This document shows positions 1 through 8,343 of a stretch of DNA of 64,000 nucleotides, piece by piece (within the stretch, counting starts at the first letter, position 1; every line of letters starts with the position of its first letter). This stretch comes from SFTJ01 sp045613305. Its GTDB lineage: Bacteria; Bacteroidota; Bacteroidia; Bacteroidales; Muribaculaceae. A program made the translations under genes and the position numbers. Location of the stretch: assembly GCA_045613305.1 (NCBI GenBank), contig JAZLAU010000016.1, positions 1 through 64,000 of the forward strand. Reading direction: 5' to 3'. The notes beneath the pieces are model-generated. The model did no database searches, had not been told where the DNA came from, and was given only the letters and a program-made list of their open reading frames with translations.

Positions 1-672
1 GTTAAACCAGGCGATGTTATCAAGAAAGGCCAAGATGTGATTGTGTACGAAGCAATGAAGATGCAAAACAACATCACTGCCGAAATCGAAGGTACCGTTA
101 AGCAAATTCTTGTTAAGCCAGGTCAAGTTATCACAACCGACCAACCTCTTATTGAGCTCGTGGTAGAAGTTGCTAAAACTGCTGAAGAAGAAAACAATGC
201 AGTAACTGGCCCAACACTTAACGCACCTATGGGCGGTACAGTGATTGAAATCCTTGTAAAGCCTGGCGATGTAATCAAGAAGGGTCAAGAAGTGATTGTT
301 TACGAAGCAATGAAGATGCAAAACAACATCGAATCTGACAAGGAAGGTAAAGTTAAACGCATTCTTGTTAAACCTGGTGAAATTATTGCAGCCGACCAAC
401 CGCTTATTGAATTTGCCAGCGATAACGACGATGAAGACAGCGACAACGGCGCAGGCGGCCCAACACTTAACGCTCCTATGGGCGGAACCATAATCGAAAT
501 CCTTGTGAAAAAGGGCGATGTGATTACAAAGGGTCAAGACGTGATTGTGTATGAAGCAATGAAGATGCAAAACAACATCGAATCTGAAATTGCCGGCACT
601 GTGCATAAGATTCTCGTTGCTCCGGGCGATGTAATCGCTGCAAACCAACCACTTATTGAATTCAAAAAATAA
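1..672 (+). CDS. Multi-biotinyl-domain carrier protein (5' end outside window)
   Basis: The open frame runs in from base 1, so the N-terminus is missing. The visible 223 residues hold three biotinyl/lipoyl domains in tandem, each with the biotinylation motif EAMKM; the acceptor lysines are encoded at 58-60, 313-315 and 562-564. Units repeat every 83-85 residues and are joined by short acidic linkers (EEENN, DNDDEDSDNGAGG). By family, such domains carry CO2 on biotin between the carboxylase and transferase subunits of acyl-CoA carboxylases or decarboxylases. One domain per polypeptide is usual, so three or more is odd. The partner subunits are not visible; they may lie upstream. A strong hairpin terminator follows at 706-750. 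The domain assignment is secure; the enzyme complex is unknown. Confidence 0.85.
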   Translation, partial: VKPGDVIKKGQDVIVYEAMKMQNNITAEIEGTVKQILVKPGQVITTDQPLIELVVEVAKTAEEENNAVTGPTLNAPMGGTVIEILVKPGDVIKKGQEVIVYEAMKMQNNIESDKEGKVKRILVKPGEIIAADQPLIEFASDNDDEDSDNGAGGPTLNAPMGGTIIEILVKKGDVITKGQDVIVYEAMKMQNNIESEIAGTVHKILVAPGDVIAANQPLIEFKK

Positions 673-705
673 AACGAACTGGTCTTAATTAAGATTCTAA
701 TTGAT

Positions 706-750
706 AATATTTTGGCTAACTGCTCTGCTTTTAGCCAAAATATTTTTGTT
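706..750 (+). terminator. Intrinsic terminator of the biotinyl carrier gene
   Basis: A perfect 14-bp stem (AATATTTTGGCTAA at 706-719 with TTAGCCAAAATATT at 731-744) is followed by a T-rich run, 34 bases after the stop codon. Confidence 0.85.
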
Positions 751-775
751 ATTTGCAAAAATGTTAGTAAATTTG
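745..775 (+). promoter_or_regulatory. Promoter of rpmE2
   Basis: A Bacteroidales-type promoter: -33 TTTG at 745-748 and -7 box TAAATTTG at 768-775, 19 bases apart. The start site is expected near 780, giving a leader of about 65 bases before the L31 ATG. The -33 element overlaps the T-tract of the preceding terminator. Confidence 0.65.
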
Positions 776-845
776 CAAGCCATTACAAATAAAGCGTCCA
801 CCAAACGCTGATTTTTTTTGATTAATTATATAAAACATTATAGAA

Positions 846-1100
846 ATGAAAAAAGGTATCCATCCAGAAAACTACCGTGAAGTAGTATTCAAAGACATGT
901 CGAACGAAGAAACATTCATCACTCGTTCAACTGTTGCTTCAAAAGAAACTATTGAAATTGACGGCGTAACTTATCCATTGGTTAAGCTTGAAATCACAAG
1001 CTCTTCTCACCCATACTTCACAGGTAAGCAAAAACTTGTTGACACTGCTGGTCGCGTTGATAAGTTCATGAGCCGCTATGGTAACCGCAAAAAGAAGTAA
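846..1100 (+). CDS. rpmE2: 50S ribosomal protein L31 type B (bL31B)
   Basis: 84 residues beginning MKKGIHPENYREVVFKDMS, the recognisable N-terminus of L31, and ending in a basic NRKKK tail. It binds the large subunit near the central protuberance and bridges to the small subunit. The CxxC zinc-binding cysteines of the type A protein are absent, so this is the zinc-independent type B form. Length and both ends fit the family. It is a single-gene transcription unit: its own promoter lies at 745-775 and a strong terminator at 1130-1162. Confidence 0.96.
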   Translation: MKKGIHPENYREVVFKDMSNEETFITRSTVASKETIEIDGVTYPLVKLEITSSSHPYFTGKQKLVDTAGRVDKFMSRYGNRKKK

Positions 1101-1129
1101 TGACAAAAGACTTTCTCTTTTAAAAATAC

Positions 1130-1162
1130 AAGAAGCGCCCTAAAGCGCTTCTTTATTTTTTT
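1130..1162 (+). terminator. Intrinsic terminator after rpmE2
   Basis: The stem AAGAAGCGC (1130-1138) pairs with GCGCTTCTT (1145-1153) across a 6-base loop and is followed by TATTTTTTT. Confidence 0.9.
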
Positions 1163-1342
1163 ATAAAACCCACTATTGAAAACAGCTCTATTTATCTAAA
1201 GCATTTCACCGCGCCTATTGGCTATGGTTCTGCCCTAATCACTAATTTGCAAACCTTGCTGCACATCAACAAAGGGCTAAAAGCCCAGACAACATAAACC
1301 GTTAGTTTGGCAGCCGAAAACCAAACCGAGAAAATCACATCC

Positions 1343-1972
1343 CTACAGTCGTGTCTCTTCAGCATCAGTTGGCTCTACCTCCATCACTTCAGGCTCAGCC
1401 ACATCTACAACCGAGGCATTCTTTTTAGCCTCCGCACGGCTGAGCGCATATTCAGTAAAAGCAATAAGCACCTGTGTCAACGCAAGAGCCACCAACGAGA
1501 CTCCAACCGTCATAAACATCACCGGGTTGCTCTCAATTGGCAGCAACAAAGCCACCGCTCCTGCTAATGTTACCATTGTCGGCAAAAAGAAAAACCACTT
1601 TGGCATCGATACCCTATTCTTCGAAAACGCCAGATAAAACACATAATACAGGCCACCCAATATCAGCAACATCGCAAATAAATACTTCAACACACCGACA
1701 AACACTTCTGCCTTGAGAATTATAATCAATCCAAAACTCAAGCCCCCGATTGTCGGGATCAAGTTATAACGCGGATTATGCATCGAGTCGTCAACAGGAA
1801 CATTGGTGAACAACAACATTATGATAGAAAACAACGACGGTGCCAAAAACAACACACCTAACGATATGGCTATCAACTCTGCCATATTTGGATTATCATA
1901 AAACGATATCATTACTATTCCAAGCAGTGCCATAAACAAACTCGTAAGCACCAATGTAATCTTTCCTTTCAT
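1343..1972 (-). CDS. HdeD/DUF308-like membrane protein
   Basis: A 209-residue protein with about six hydrophobic helices arranged as pairs (near residues 5-25, 33-55, 70-90, 95-113, 125-143 and 150-172) and an acidic cytoplasmic tail (EPEVMEVEPTDAEETRL). The paired short helices resemble the HdeD/DUF308 family of inner-membrane proteins, some of which are linked to acid or envelope stress. That family link is by eye only and no function can be given. It is a lone gene transcribed away from the lipid kinase gene at 2085; no terminator is evident between it and the convergent rpmE2. Confidence 0.6.
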   Translation of the reverse strand: MKGKITLVLTSLFMALLGIVMISFYDNPNMAELIAISLGVLFLAPSLFSIIMLLFTNVPVDDSMHNPRYNLIPTIGGLSFGLIIILKAEVFVGVLKYLFAMLLILGGLYYVFYLAFSKNRVSMPKWFFFLPTMVTLAGAVALLLPIESNPVMFMTVGVSLVALALTQVLIAFTEYALSRAEAKKNASVVDVAEPEVMEVEPTDAEETRL

Positions 1973-2070
1973 ATCTTAAATTTTAATTTTTAGAACTTTT
2001 CACTCTTCTTAAACGAACATAAAATTAAACAATTATGTTTATTATAGCACAACTATTTATAAAAAAACAT

Positions 2071-2078
2071 TATTTTTG
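2071..2078 (+). promoter_or_regulatory. -7 box placing the start site at the lipid kinase ATG
   Basis: TATTTTTG at 2071-2078 fits TAnnTTTG. Only CATCAA separates it from the ATG at 2085, so the mRNA should begin at or within a few bases of the start codon. Confidence 0.6.
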
Positions 2079-2084
2079 CATCAA

Positions 2085-3101
2085 ATGAAGCACGACAAAC
2101 AAAAAATATTGGTCATTATCAACCCCATCTCTGGCACCAACAACAAAACAAAAATGCCAGAATTGGTTAATAAAATCCTTAATCATGACATCTATGATGT
2201 TACGACCCAATTCACACAACGGCCAGGCCATGCCACAGAGATGGCAAAAGAAGCAATCGCCCAAAATTTTCACGGAGTGGTTGCCATTGGCGGCGACGGT
2301 ACAATTAACGAAATAGCTTCAGCAATAATCAACACAGATGTGGCGCTTGGCATCATTCCCACCGGCTCTGGCAACGGATTGGCTCGTCACATCGGAATAC
2401 CCATGTCGCCCGAAAAAGCGCTTGAAATAATCAACGAAAACAACATTGCCAATTTAGACTATTGTACTGTTAACGATATACCTTTCTTCTGCACATGCGG
2501 AGTCGGATTTGATGCATTAGTGAGCGAAAAGTTTTCACACGAAAAACAAAGAGGACCAATCTCTTACGCAAAAAATGCCCTAATCGAATACCAAAACTAC
2601 GAATGTGAAGAATACACTTTAAAAACCCAAACAGGAATACTCATAAAAAAAGCCTTTGTCATAGCATGCGGCAACGCATCTCAATATGGCAACAACGCAT
2701 ACATAGCACCTAAAGCAAGCATGCAGGACGGGCTAATCGACGTCACCCTCATACAGCCGTTCAACCGTATAGAAACGCCTATTATCAGCCTTCAATTATT
2801 TTTAAAGCAACTATACAACAATGCCAACATAATTAGTTTCCGCTCCGACGAGCTAACCATTAGCCGTTCGAAGGAAGCTATAATGCACATCGACGGAGAG
2901 CCTATCATGATGCCTGCCGATTTGCTAATAAAATGCCATCCAGCCGGATTCAAAGCTTTTATCCCAACAAAAACCCAATCATCACCTTTCAAACCAATCG
3001 AAATCGACATTCAAGAGTTCATCAACACAATTCGTGACGAAATAAAACAAAAAACTCGCTTCATAAACCACAATCTCATCGAACCAACCCAACAAGCATA
3101 A
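2085..3101 (+). CDS. Diacylglycerol/lipid kinase family protein (YegS/BmrU-like)
   Basis: 338 residues. The N-terminal catalytic domain has the family signatures: an NPISG motif near residue 14, a GGDGTINE nucleotide-binding motif near residue 66, and GSGNGLARH near residue 94. The C-terminal beta-sandwich ends with IDGEP near residue 268. Such enzymes phosphorylate diacylglycerol, sphingoid bases or related lipids with ATP at the inner membrane; the substrate cannot be read from sequence. The frame can be opened at an in-frame TTG at 2076, but that TTG lies inside the -7 box, so the ATG at 2085 is chosen. The mRNA is probably leaderless. Confidence 0.88.
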   Translation: MKHDKQKILVIINPISGTNNKTKMPELVNKILNHDIYDVTTQFTQRPGHATEMAKEAIAQNFHGVVAIGGDGTINEIASAIINTDVALGIIPTGSGNGLARHIGIPMSPEKALEIINENNIANLDYCTVNDIPFFCTCGVGFDALVSEKFSHEKQRGPISYAKNALIEYQNYECEEYTLKTQTGILIKKAFVIACGNASQYGNNAYIAPKASMQDGLIDVTLIQPFNRIETPIISLQLFLKQLYNNANIISFRSDELTISRSKEAIMHIDGEPIMMPADLLIKCHPAGFKAFIPTKTQSSPFKPIEIDIQEFINTIRDEIKQKTRFINHNLIEPTQQA

Positions 3102-3212
3102 ATTCAATTATTTATACAAATAGTTGCACATGCCAAAAAAAATTTATATTTTCGCTAAAGCTTTACAAGCCTATAAATTAATACATTCATAAAACCAAAA
3201 AAACACACTCTT

Positions 3213-5183
3213 ATGAGTTATCTAAAGTTTGATAAAAGCCTGATGATCAACCTGGAACAATCTCTTCCAAAAGAAATGCTCCGAACCAATCAATCAGGCG
3301 CATATCATTGTACTACATTGGTGGGATGTAACACCAGAAAACAACATGGACTTCTCGTTATACCTATTCCAGAACTTAACGACAACAACCATGTGCTACT
3401 TTCAACGCTTGACGAAACTGTAATACAACATGGTGCAGCATTCAACCTTGGTATACACCAGTACAATGGCAATGTATATAGCCCTAACGGACACAAGTAC
3501 ATTCGCGAATACAACTGCGAAAGAGTTCCTACCACCACCTATCGCGTTGGTGGCGTAATCCTTACAAAGGAAAAGATTTTCATTTCTCATGAAAATCGCA
3601 TTCTCATTCGATACACTCTTGTAGACGCACACTCTGAAACAACATTGCAATTCCGCCCATTCCTTGCATTCCGCGATGCTAACAGCCTTTGCTTGGCTAA
3701 CTCTGTTGCTAATCGCGAATACACCGAAGTGCCTAACGGTATTGCAACTTGCATGTATGAAGGCTATCCTACACTTTACATGCAGCTCAGCAAAAAGCCT
3801 GAATTCGTGTTTAAACCCGATTGGTACAAAGACATTGAATATGTTAAGGACCGCGAACGCGGAATCCCTTACACTGAAGACCTTTACGTGCCTGGGTATT
3901 TCCAACTAAAAATCAAAAAAGGCGAAAGCATCATCTTCTCTGCTGGTACAGAGCCTGTTAGCACACGTCAACTTAACAAGATGTATGAAGACGAAATCAA
4001 GACTCGTACCCCACGAACAAGTTTCTATAACTGTATGAAGAATTGCGCAAAGCAATTCTACATCACTAAGCCAGACGGTAGCCGCTATATCTTAGCAGGG
4101 TATCCTTGGTTTAAGACTCGCGCCCGCGACGAATTCATCGCTCTGCCTGGCGCAACACTTTCTGTTCACCACCGCCAAGATTTCGAAGAAATCATGGACA
4201 CTGCCATGAAGTCGCTAAACGACTTTATGCAAACAGGCAACATCGACCCTAACCTTGACGGTCTTGAGCTACCTGACGTGCCTCTTTGGGCTATTTGGGA
4301 CATTCACCAATATGCTAAGGACGCCGGAATGCAAGAAGCTAAAAAACGCTACGGCAAATTAGTTAAGGACTTGCTTCAATTCATCATCGACCAAAAACAC
4401 CCTACTCTTCACCTTGAAGAAAACGGTTTGGTTTCTACCGACGGAAAGCAAGTGCCTATGACTTGGATGGACTCTGCCCGCCCTGACGGAACTCCAATTA
4501 TCCCTCGTTCTGGATTTGTGGTTGAATTTAACGCACTTTGGTACAATGCACTTAAGTTTGCTCAAAACTTGTTTGCCGACGACGTGGCAAGCTTCGACCA
4601 AGTGAAAGTTTGGGAAGAAATCACCGACAAGGCAAAAGATTCATTCATCTCTACATTCCTTAACGAATCGGGCTACCTATTCGACTACGTCGACGGCTAC
4701 TATGCCGACCCAAGCGTTCGTCCAAACATGATTATCGCTGCCGGCATCGACTACTCTCCGCTTGATCGCCGCCAACGCAAATCTGTGCTCGACTTTGTTA
4801 CACGCGAACTTCTAACTCCTAAGGGACTACGCACATTAAGCCCTAACAGCTACGGCTACAAGCCTTGGTATGTGGGTAATCCTGAAGAACGCGAAGAAGC
4901 ATACTACCAAGGAAGCGCTCGCCCATGGCTACTTGGCTTCTACGCCGACGCCTACATTAAAGTGTTCGGCCTAAGCGGATTGTCATTTATCGAACGCAAC
5001 CTTATAGGTTACGAAGACGAAATGAACCAAGGTTGTATCGGTTCTCTTTCTGAACTATACGACGGCAACCCTCCTTACATCGGACGCGGAGCTGTAAGTT
5101 TCGCTGCCAACGTGAGCGGTGTTCTTCGAGTGCTTCGTATGATTAAGAATATCGATGACGAAACCATGAAATTACACTACTAA
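3213..5183 (+). CDS. Glycogen debranching enzyme (GDE_N plus GDE_C, GH133-like)
   Basis: 656 residues. The N-terminal GDE_N domain (about 15-240) has NQSGAYHCTTLVGCNTRKQHG at its start. The C-terminal (alpha/alpha)6 amylo-alpha-1,6-glucosidase domain (about 285-650) carries GYPWFKTRARDE at 296-307 and an FVVEFNALWYNAL block near 435-446. The family hydrolyses alpha-1,6 branch stubs of glycogen; no signal peptide is seen, so it acts in the cytoplasm. It is the first gene of a glycogen cluster: the glycosyltransferase starts 4 bases after its stop and a GH57 enzyme follows. This triad is common in Bacteroidales. Length is normal for the short archaeal/bacterial type. Confidence 0.92.
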   Translation: MSYLKFDKSLMINLEQSLPKEMLRTNQSGAYHCTTLVGCNTRKQHGLLVIPIPELNDNNHVLLSTLDETVIQHGAAFNLGIHQYNGNVYSPNGHKYIREYNCERVPTTTYRVGGVILTKEKIFISHENRILIRYTLVDAHSETTLQFRPFLAFRDANSLCLANSVANREYTEVPNGIATCMYEGYPTLYMQLSKKPEFVFKPDWYKDIEYVKDRERGIPYTEDLYVPGYFQLKIKKGESIIFSAGTEPVSTRQLNKMYEDEIKTRTPRTSFYNCMKNCAKQFYITKPDGSRYILAGYPWFKTRARDEFIALPGATLSVHHRQDFEEIMDTAMKSLNDFMQTGNIDPNLDGLELPDVPLWAIWDIHQYAKDAGMQEAKKRYGKLVKDLLQFIIDQKHPTLHLEENGLVSTDGKQVPMTWMDSARPDGTPIIPRSGFVVEFNALWYNALKFAQNLFADDVASFDQVKVWEEITDKAKDSFISTFLNESGYLFDYVDGYYADPSVRPNMIIAAGIDYSPLDRRQRKSVLDFVTRELLTPKGLRTLSPNSYGYKPWYVGNPEEREEAYYQGSARPWLLGFYADAYIKVFGLSGLSFIERNLIGYEDEMNQGCIGSLSELYDGNPPYIGRGAVSFAANVSGVLRVLRMIKNIDDETMKLHY

Positions 5184-5187
5184 GCAT

Positions 5188-6447
5188 ATGAAAGCATTAA
5201 TGTTTGGTTGGGAATTCCCACCTCATATCCTCGGCGGTCTTGGCACTGCAAGTTATGGCCTTACTAAGGGCATTTACGAAAATGGCGATATGGACATCAC
5301 TTTCGTCATCCCAAAACCAATGGGCGACGAAGAAAAGTCATTCGCCAAGATTATTGGTGCCAGCAACACTCCTGTTGCTTGGCGCGACGTAAGCTGGGAC
5401 TATGTTCAACAGCGACAAGGTCATGTTATGGACCCTCAAACCTACTTCGACCTACGTGACCATATATATGCCGACTTCAATTACCTAAACGTAAACGACC
5501 TTGGCTGTATAGAGTTCTCTGGCAAGTATCCTCAAAACCTGATGGAAGAAATCAACAACTATTCCATTGTTGCAGGTGTAATTGCCCGAACTGCACAATT
5601 TGACGTAATCCACTCTCACGACTGGCTAACATATCCTGCTGGCATACACGCAAAGCAAGTTACTGGAAAGCCACTTGTGATTCACGTTCACGCCACCGAC
5701 TACGACCGCAGCCGCGGCAACGTTAACCCTGTGGTGTTTGGAATTGAAAAAGACGGTATGAACCAAGCCGACCACATCATTACAGTGAGCGAGCACACTC
5801 GTCGCACCGTAATCGACAAGTACGGAATCGCCCCTGAAAAGGTCAGCACAGTTCACAATGCCGTAGAACCTCTTCCTGACGAATATCTACAAATTCAAAA
5901 GACCCCTCGCAAAGAAAAGATTGTGACCTTCCTTGGTCGAATCACTATGCAAAAGGGCCCTGAATACTTTGTTGAAGCCGCTGCAATGGTGCTTAAGAAA
6001 GTGCACAACGTGCGCTTTGTAATGGCCGGAGGTGGCGATATGATGGAAAAAATGATACGTTTGGCTGCTCGTCGCGGCATTTCTGATCGTTTCCACTTTA
6101 TCGGCTTCTTGCGCGGCAAAGAAGTGTATGAAATGTATAAAAACAGCGATGTGTTTATCATGCCTTCTGTGAGTGAACCTTTCGGTATCGCACCTCTTGA
6201 AGCTATGCAGATGGGCGTTCCTTCTATCATCTCTAAGCAATCTGGTTGCGCCGAAATTCTTATCAATGTCATTAAAGTCGACTATTGGGATGTTAACGAA
6301 ATGGCCAACGCCATCTATTCAATCATCAGCTACCCTTCAATGTTCAACCAACTTCAAGAAGAAGGTCTTAAAGAAGTGGGCGAAATTGTTTGGAAGAAGG
6401 CCGGAACTAAGGTTATTAACATCTACAAGAAACTTACAAACCTATAA
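5188..6447 (+). CDS. GT4-like glycosyltransferase, probable glycogen synthase
   Basis: 419 residues with a two-domain GT-B fold. The N-terminal glycine-rich acceptor/nucleotide loop is FGWEFPPHILGGLG (residues 6-19), HSHDW lies at 142-146, and the C-terminal donor-binding region carries the EX7E motif with E330 and E338 (SVSEPFGIAPLEA). The start resembles starch/glycogen synthases, while the C-terminal half reads as GT4. Its place 4 bases after the debranching enzyme and 50 bases before a GH57 gene points to alpha-glucan synthesis from a nucleotide sugar. Donor choice (ADP- or UDP-glucose) cannot be told from sequence. It is translationally close-coupled to the upstream gene. Confidence 0.87.
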   Translation: MKALMFGWEFPPHILGGLGTASYGLTKGIYENGDMDITFVIPKPMGDEEKSFAKIIGASNTPVAWRDVSWDYVQQRQGHVMDPQTYFDLRDHIYADFNYLNVNDLGCIEFSGKYPQNLMEEINNYSIVAGVIARTAQFDVIHSHDWLTYPAGIHAKQVTGKPLVIHVHATDYDRSRGNVNPVVFGIEKDGMNQADHIITVSEHTRRTVIDKYGIAPEKVSTVHNAVEPLPDEYLQIQKTPRKEKIVTFLGRITMQKGPEYFVEAAAMVLKKVHNVRFVMAGGGDMMEKMIRLAARRGISDRFHFIGFLRGKEVYEMYKNSDVFIMPSVSEPFGIAPLEAMQMGVPSIISKQSGCAEILINVIKVDYWDVNEMANAIYSIISYPSMFNQLQEEGLKEVGEIVWKKAGTKVINIYKKLTNL

Positions 6448-6497
6448 ACACTATATTTATTAACTCGAATATCAACAACTTAAAAAAAGATAATACA

Positions 6498-7958
6498 ATG
6501 AAAGCTATTTGTTTTTATTTTCATATACATCAGCCATATCGCTTGAAAAAATATCGCTTCTTCGATATCGGTAACGACCACTACTATTTCGACGACTTCA
6601 ACAACGACGAAATCATCACTCGCGTTGCTCGCAACTCATACATCCCTGCAACTCAAATGTTGCTCGACATCATCAAGAACAACGGCAAGAAGTTTAAGGT
6701 TGCATTCTCTATTAGCGGTACTGCCATCGAACAACTTCAACAATACGTTCCTGAGTTCATCGACTTGCTTAAGGAATTAGTGGCAACTGGTTGCGTTGAA
6801 TTCCTATCAGAAACTTTCGCGCACTCTCTTGCATCGCTAAAAGACCTTGACGAATTCCGTCGCCAAGTTGAGCATCACGACGAAATCATATATCAACTTT
6901 TCGGCCAAAAGCCAAAGGTGTTCCGCAACACTGAATTGATGTATGATGATGAAATCGCTACTTGGGTTTCTGGTTTAGGCCTTAAGGGTATGGTCACAGA
7001 AGGTGCTAAGCACATTCTTGGTTGGAAGTCTCCTAACTACCTTTACGCTTCAGAATCAGCGCCAAAGCTTAAGCTTCTTCTTCGCAACAGCAAGCTAACT
7101 GAAGACATCACTGTTCGTTTCAATAACACCGACTGGGATTCTTATCCACTTACAGCCGACAAATACATGAATTGGATTGCAGATCTTCCACAAGAAGAAC
7201 AAATCATCAATATTTGTATGAACTATGAAACATTCGGCGAAATGATTCCTCGTGAAAGCGGTATCTTCGAATTCTTCAAGGCTCTTCCTATGTACGCAGC
7301 ACAAAAGGGCATCGAGTTCTGGACTCCAAGCGAAGCCATCACTCGCCTAAAACCAGTGTCTCACGTGTCGGTTCCTTACCCTATGTCATGGTCAGGCGAA
7401 GCTCGCGACACAGCAGCTTGGCAAGGTAACCTTCTTCAACAAGAAGCTATCAACAAACTCTTTGCTGTTGCCGAACGCGTTAGCCTATGCGAAGACCGTC
7501 GCCTAAAGGCCGATTACTATCGCCTTCAATCAAGCGACCACTTCTACTACATGAACACTAGCGGCGTGTATGCTTTCAGCCCTTATGGCACTCCTTACGA
7601 AGCATTCACAAACTATATGAATGTCCTTTCCGACTTCATAGTTCGTGTCGAAGAACAATATCCGCTTTCAATCGAAAATGAAGAACTTAATGCTCTTATC
7701 ACTACTATACGTAACCAAGCCACCGAAATCGGCGACTTGAAGCGCGAAGTTGAATTGATGAGAAACAACATCATTAACGATATTGAAACTAAACGAGCTG
7801 CCGCAGCTGCTGCTGCCGCTGAAAAGCCTGCCAAGAAGACTGCTACCAAGAAAACCGCAGAAGAAAAGCCCGCAAAAAAGGTAGCTGCCGAAAAACCAGC
7901 AAAAAAAGCTGCTGCTGAAAAACCAGCTAAGAAAGCAACAACTAAGAAAAGCAAATAA
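6498..7958 (+). CDS. GH57 family alpha-glucan enzyme with lysine/alanine-rich tail
   Basis: 486 residues. GH57 region 1 is HQPYR (11-15); FRNTELMYDDE near 142-152 includes the likely nucleophile Glu of region 3, and MNYETFGE lies at 241-248. GH57 members include alpha-amylases, 4-alpha-glucanotransferases and branching enzymes; the product cannot be settled here, but the cluster suggests glycogen turnover. After a helical segment (about 390-430) the protein ends in about 52 residues of run-on alanines and AEKPAKK repeats, like the tail of histone H1. The tail is not part of the catalytic fold. It is the last gene of the cluster and a strong terminator follows. Confidence 0.87.
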   Translation: MKAICFYFHIHQPYRLKKYRFFDIGNDHYYFDDFNNDEIITRVARNSYIPATQMLLDIIKNNGKKFKVAFSISGTAIEQLQQYVPEFIDLLKELVATGCVEFLSETFAHSLASLKDLDEFRRQVEHHDEIIYQLFGQKPKVFRNTELMYDDEIATWVSGLGLKGMVTEGAKHILGWKSPNYLYASESAPKLKLLLRNSKLTEDITVRFNNTDWDSYPLTADKYMNWIADLPQEEQIINICMNYETFGEMIPRESGIFEFFKALPMYAAQKGIEFWTPSEAITRLKPVSHVSVPYPMSWSGEARDTAAWQGNLLQQEAINKLFAVAERVSLCEDRRLKADYYRLQSSDHFYYMNTSGVYAFSPYGTPYEAFTNYMNVLSDFIVRVEEQYPLSIENEELNALITTIRNQATEIGDLKREVELMRNNIINDIETKRAAAAAAAAEKPAKKTATKKTAEEKPAKKVAAEKPAKKAAAEKPAKKATTKKSK

Positions 7959-7990
7959 CATTAGTTGACTGTTCAATAGTTTTACATAAC

Positions 7991-8026
7991 AAAAGGGCCG
8001 TAGATATTATTCTACGGCCCTTTTTA
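7991..8026 (+). terminator. Intrinsic terminator of the glycogen cluster
   Basis: A 14-bp stem, AAAAGGGCCGTAGA (7991-8004) with TCTACGGCCCTTTT (8011-8024), is followed by T-rich sequence. Confidence 0.92.
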
Positions 8027-8030
8027 TTTT

Positions 8031-8291
8031 ATTAGAGTCTGCCATACATGCCATTATACCTTACAATATCCACTGACAACATACAAGCCCTCTAAAAATG
8101 CATCAACGGTTGCGCGCTAAATAAATCGCATCAATTTCACAGAATACCTGCATATGTAGCTTGAAGCACTAACTTTCACATCAAACATTCATAATTACAT
8201 CACATGGCATAATCCATCTACAACAATGCCTTCCAAACGCATTTTAACCCGCCATACAGAGAGTTAATAATTATCACCAATGATTTTTCAC
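8031..8291. other. Intergenic stretch with no recognisable feature
   Basis: About 260 bases lie between two terminators that point at each other (7991-8026 forward, 8292-8321 reverse). I see no convincing ORF, promoter box or RNA structure in it. Confidence 0.5.
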
Positions 8292-8321
8292 AAAAAAAGA
8301 GCCTCGCAAGGAGGCTCTTTT
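8292..8321 (-). terminator. Intrinsic terminator of the ompA-like pair
   Basis: On the minus strand, AAAGAGCCTC pairs with GAGGCTCTTT (8296-8305 with 8311-8320) across a 5-base loop, followed by a run of T (8292-8298 complement), 23 bases after the stop of the gene at 8344. Confidence 0.9.
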
Positions 8322-8343
8322 ATGACGTTTAAAAGTATTTATC

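Noticed and set aside
1307..1567. 86-codon plus-strand ORF opposite the DUF308-like gene
   Set aside because: Antisense shadow; the minus-strand frame has clear membrane helices and a conserved-looking layout.
2076..2084. TTG start three codons upstream for the lipid kinase
   Set aside because: It falls within the -7 promoter box, so it would not be in the mRNA.
7613..7976. Minus-strand hydrophobic Ala/Phe-rich ORFs
   Set aside because: They are antisense to the Lys/Ala tail of the GH57 gene and only look like membrane proteins because of its codons.
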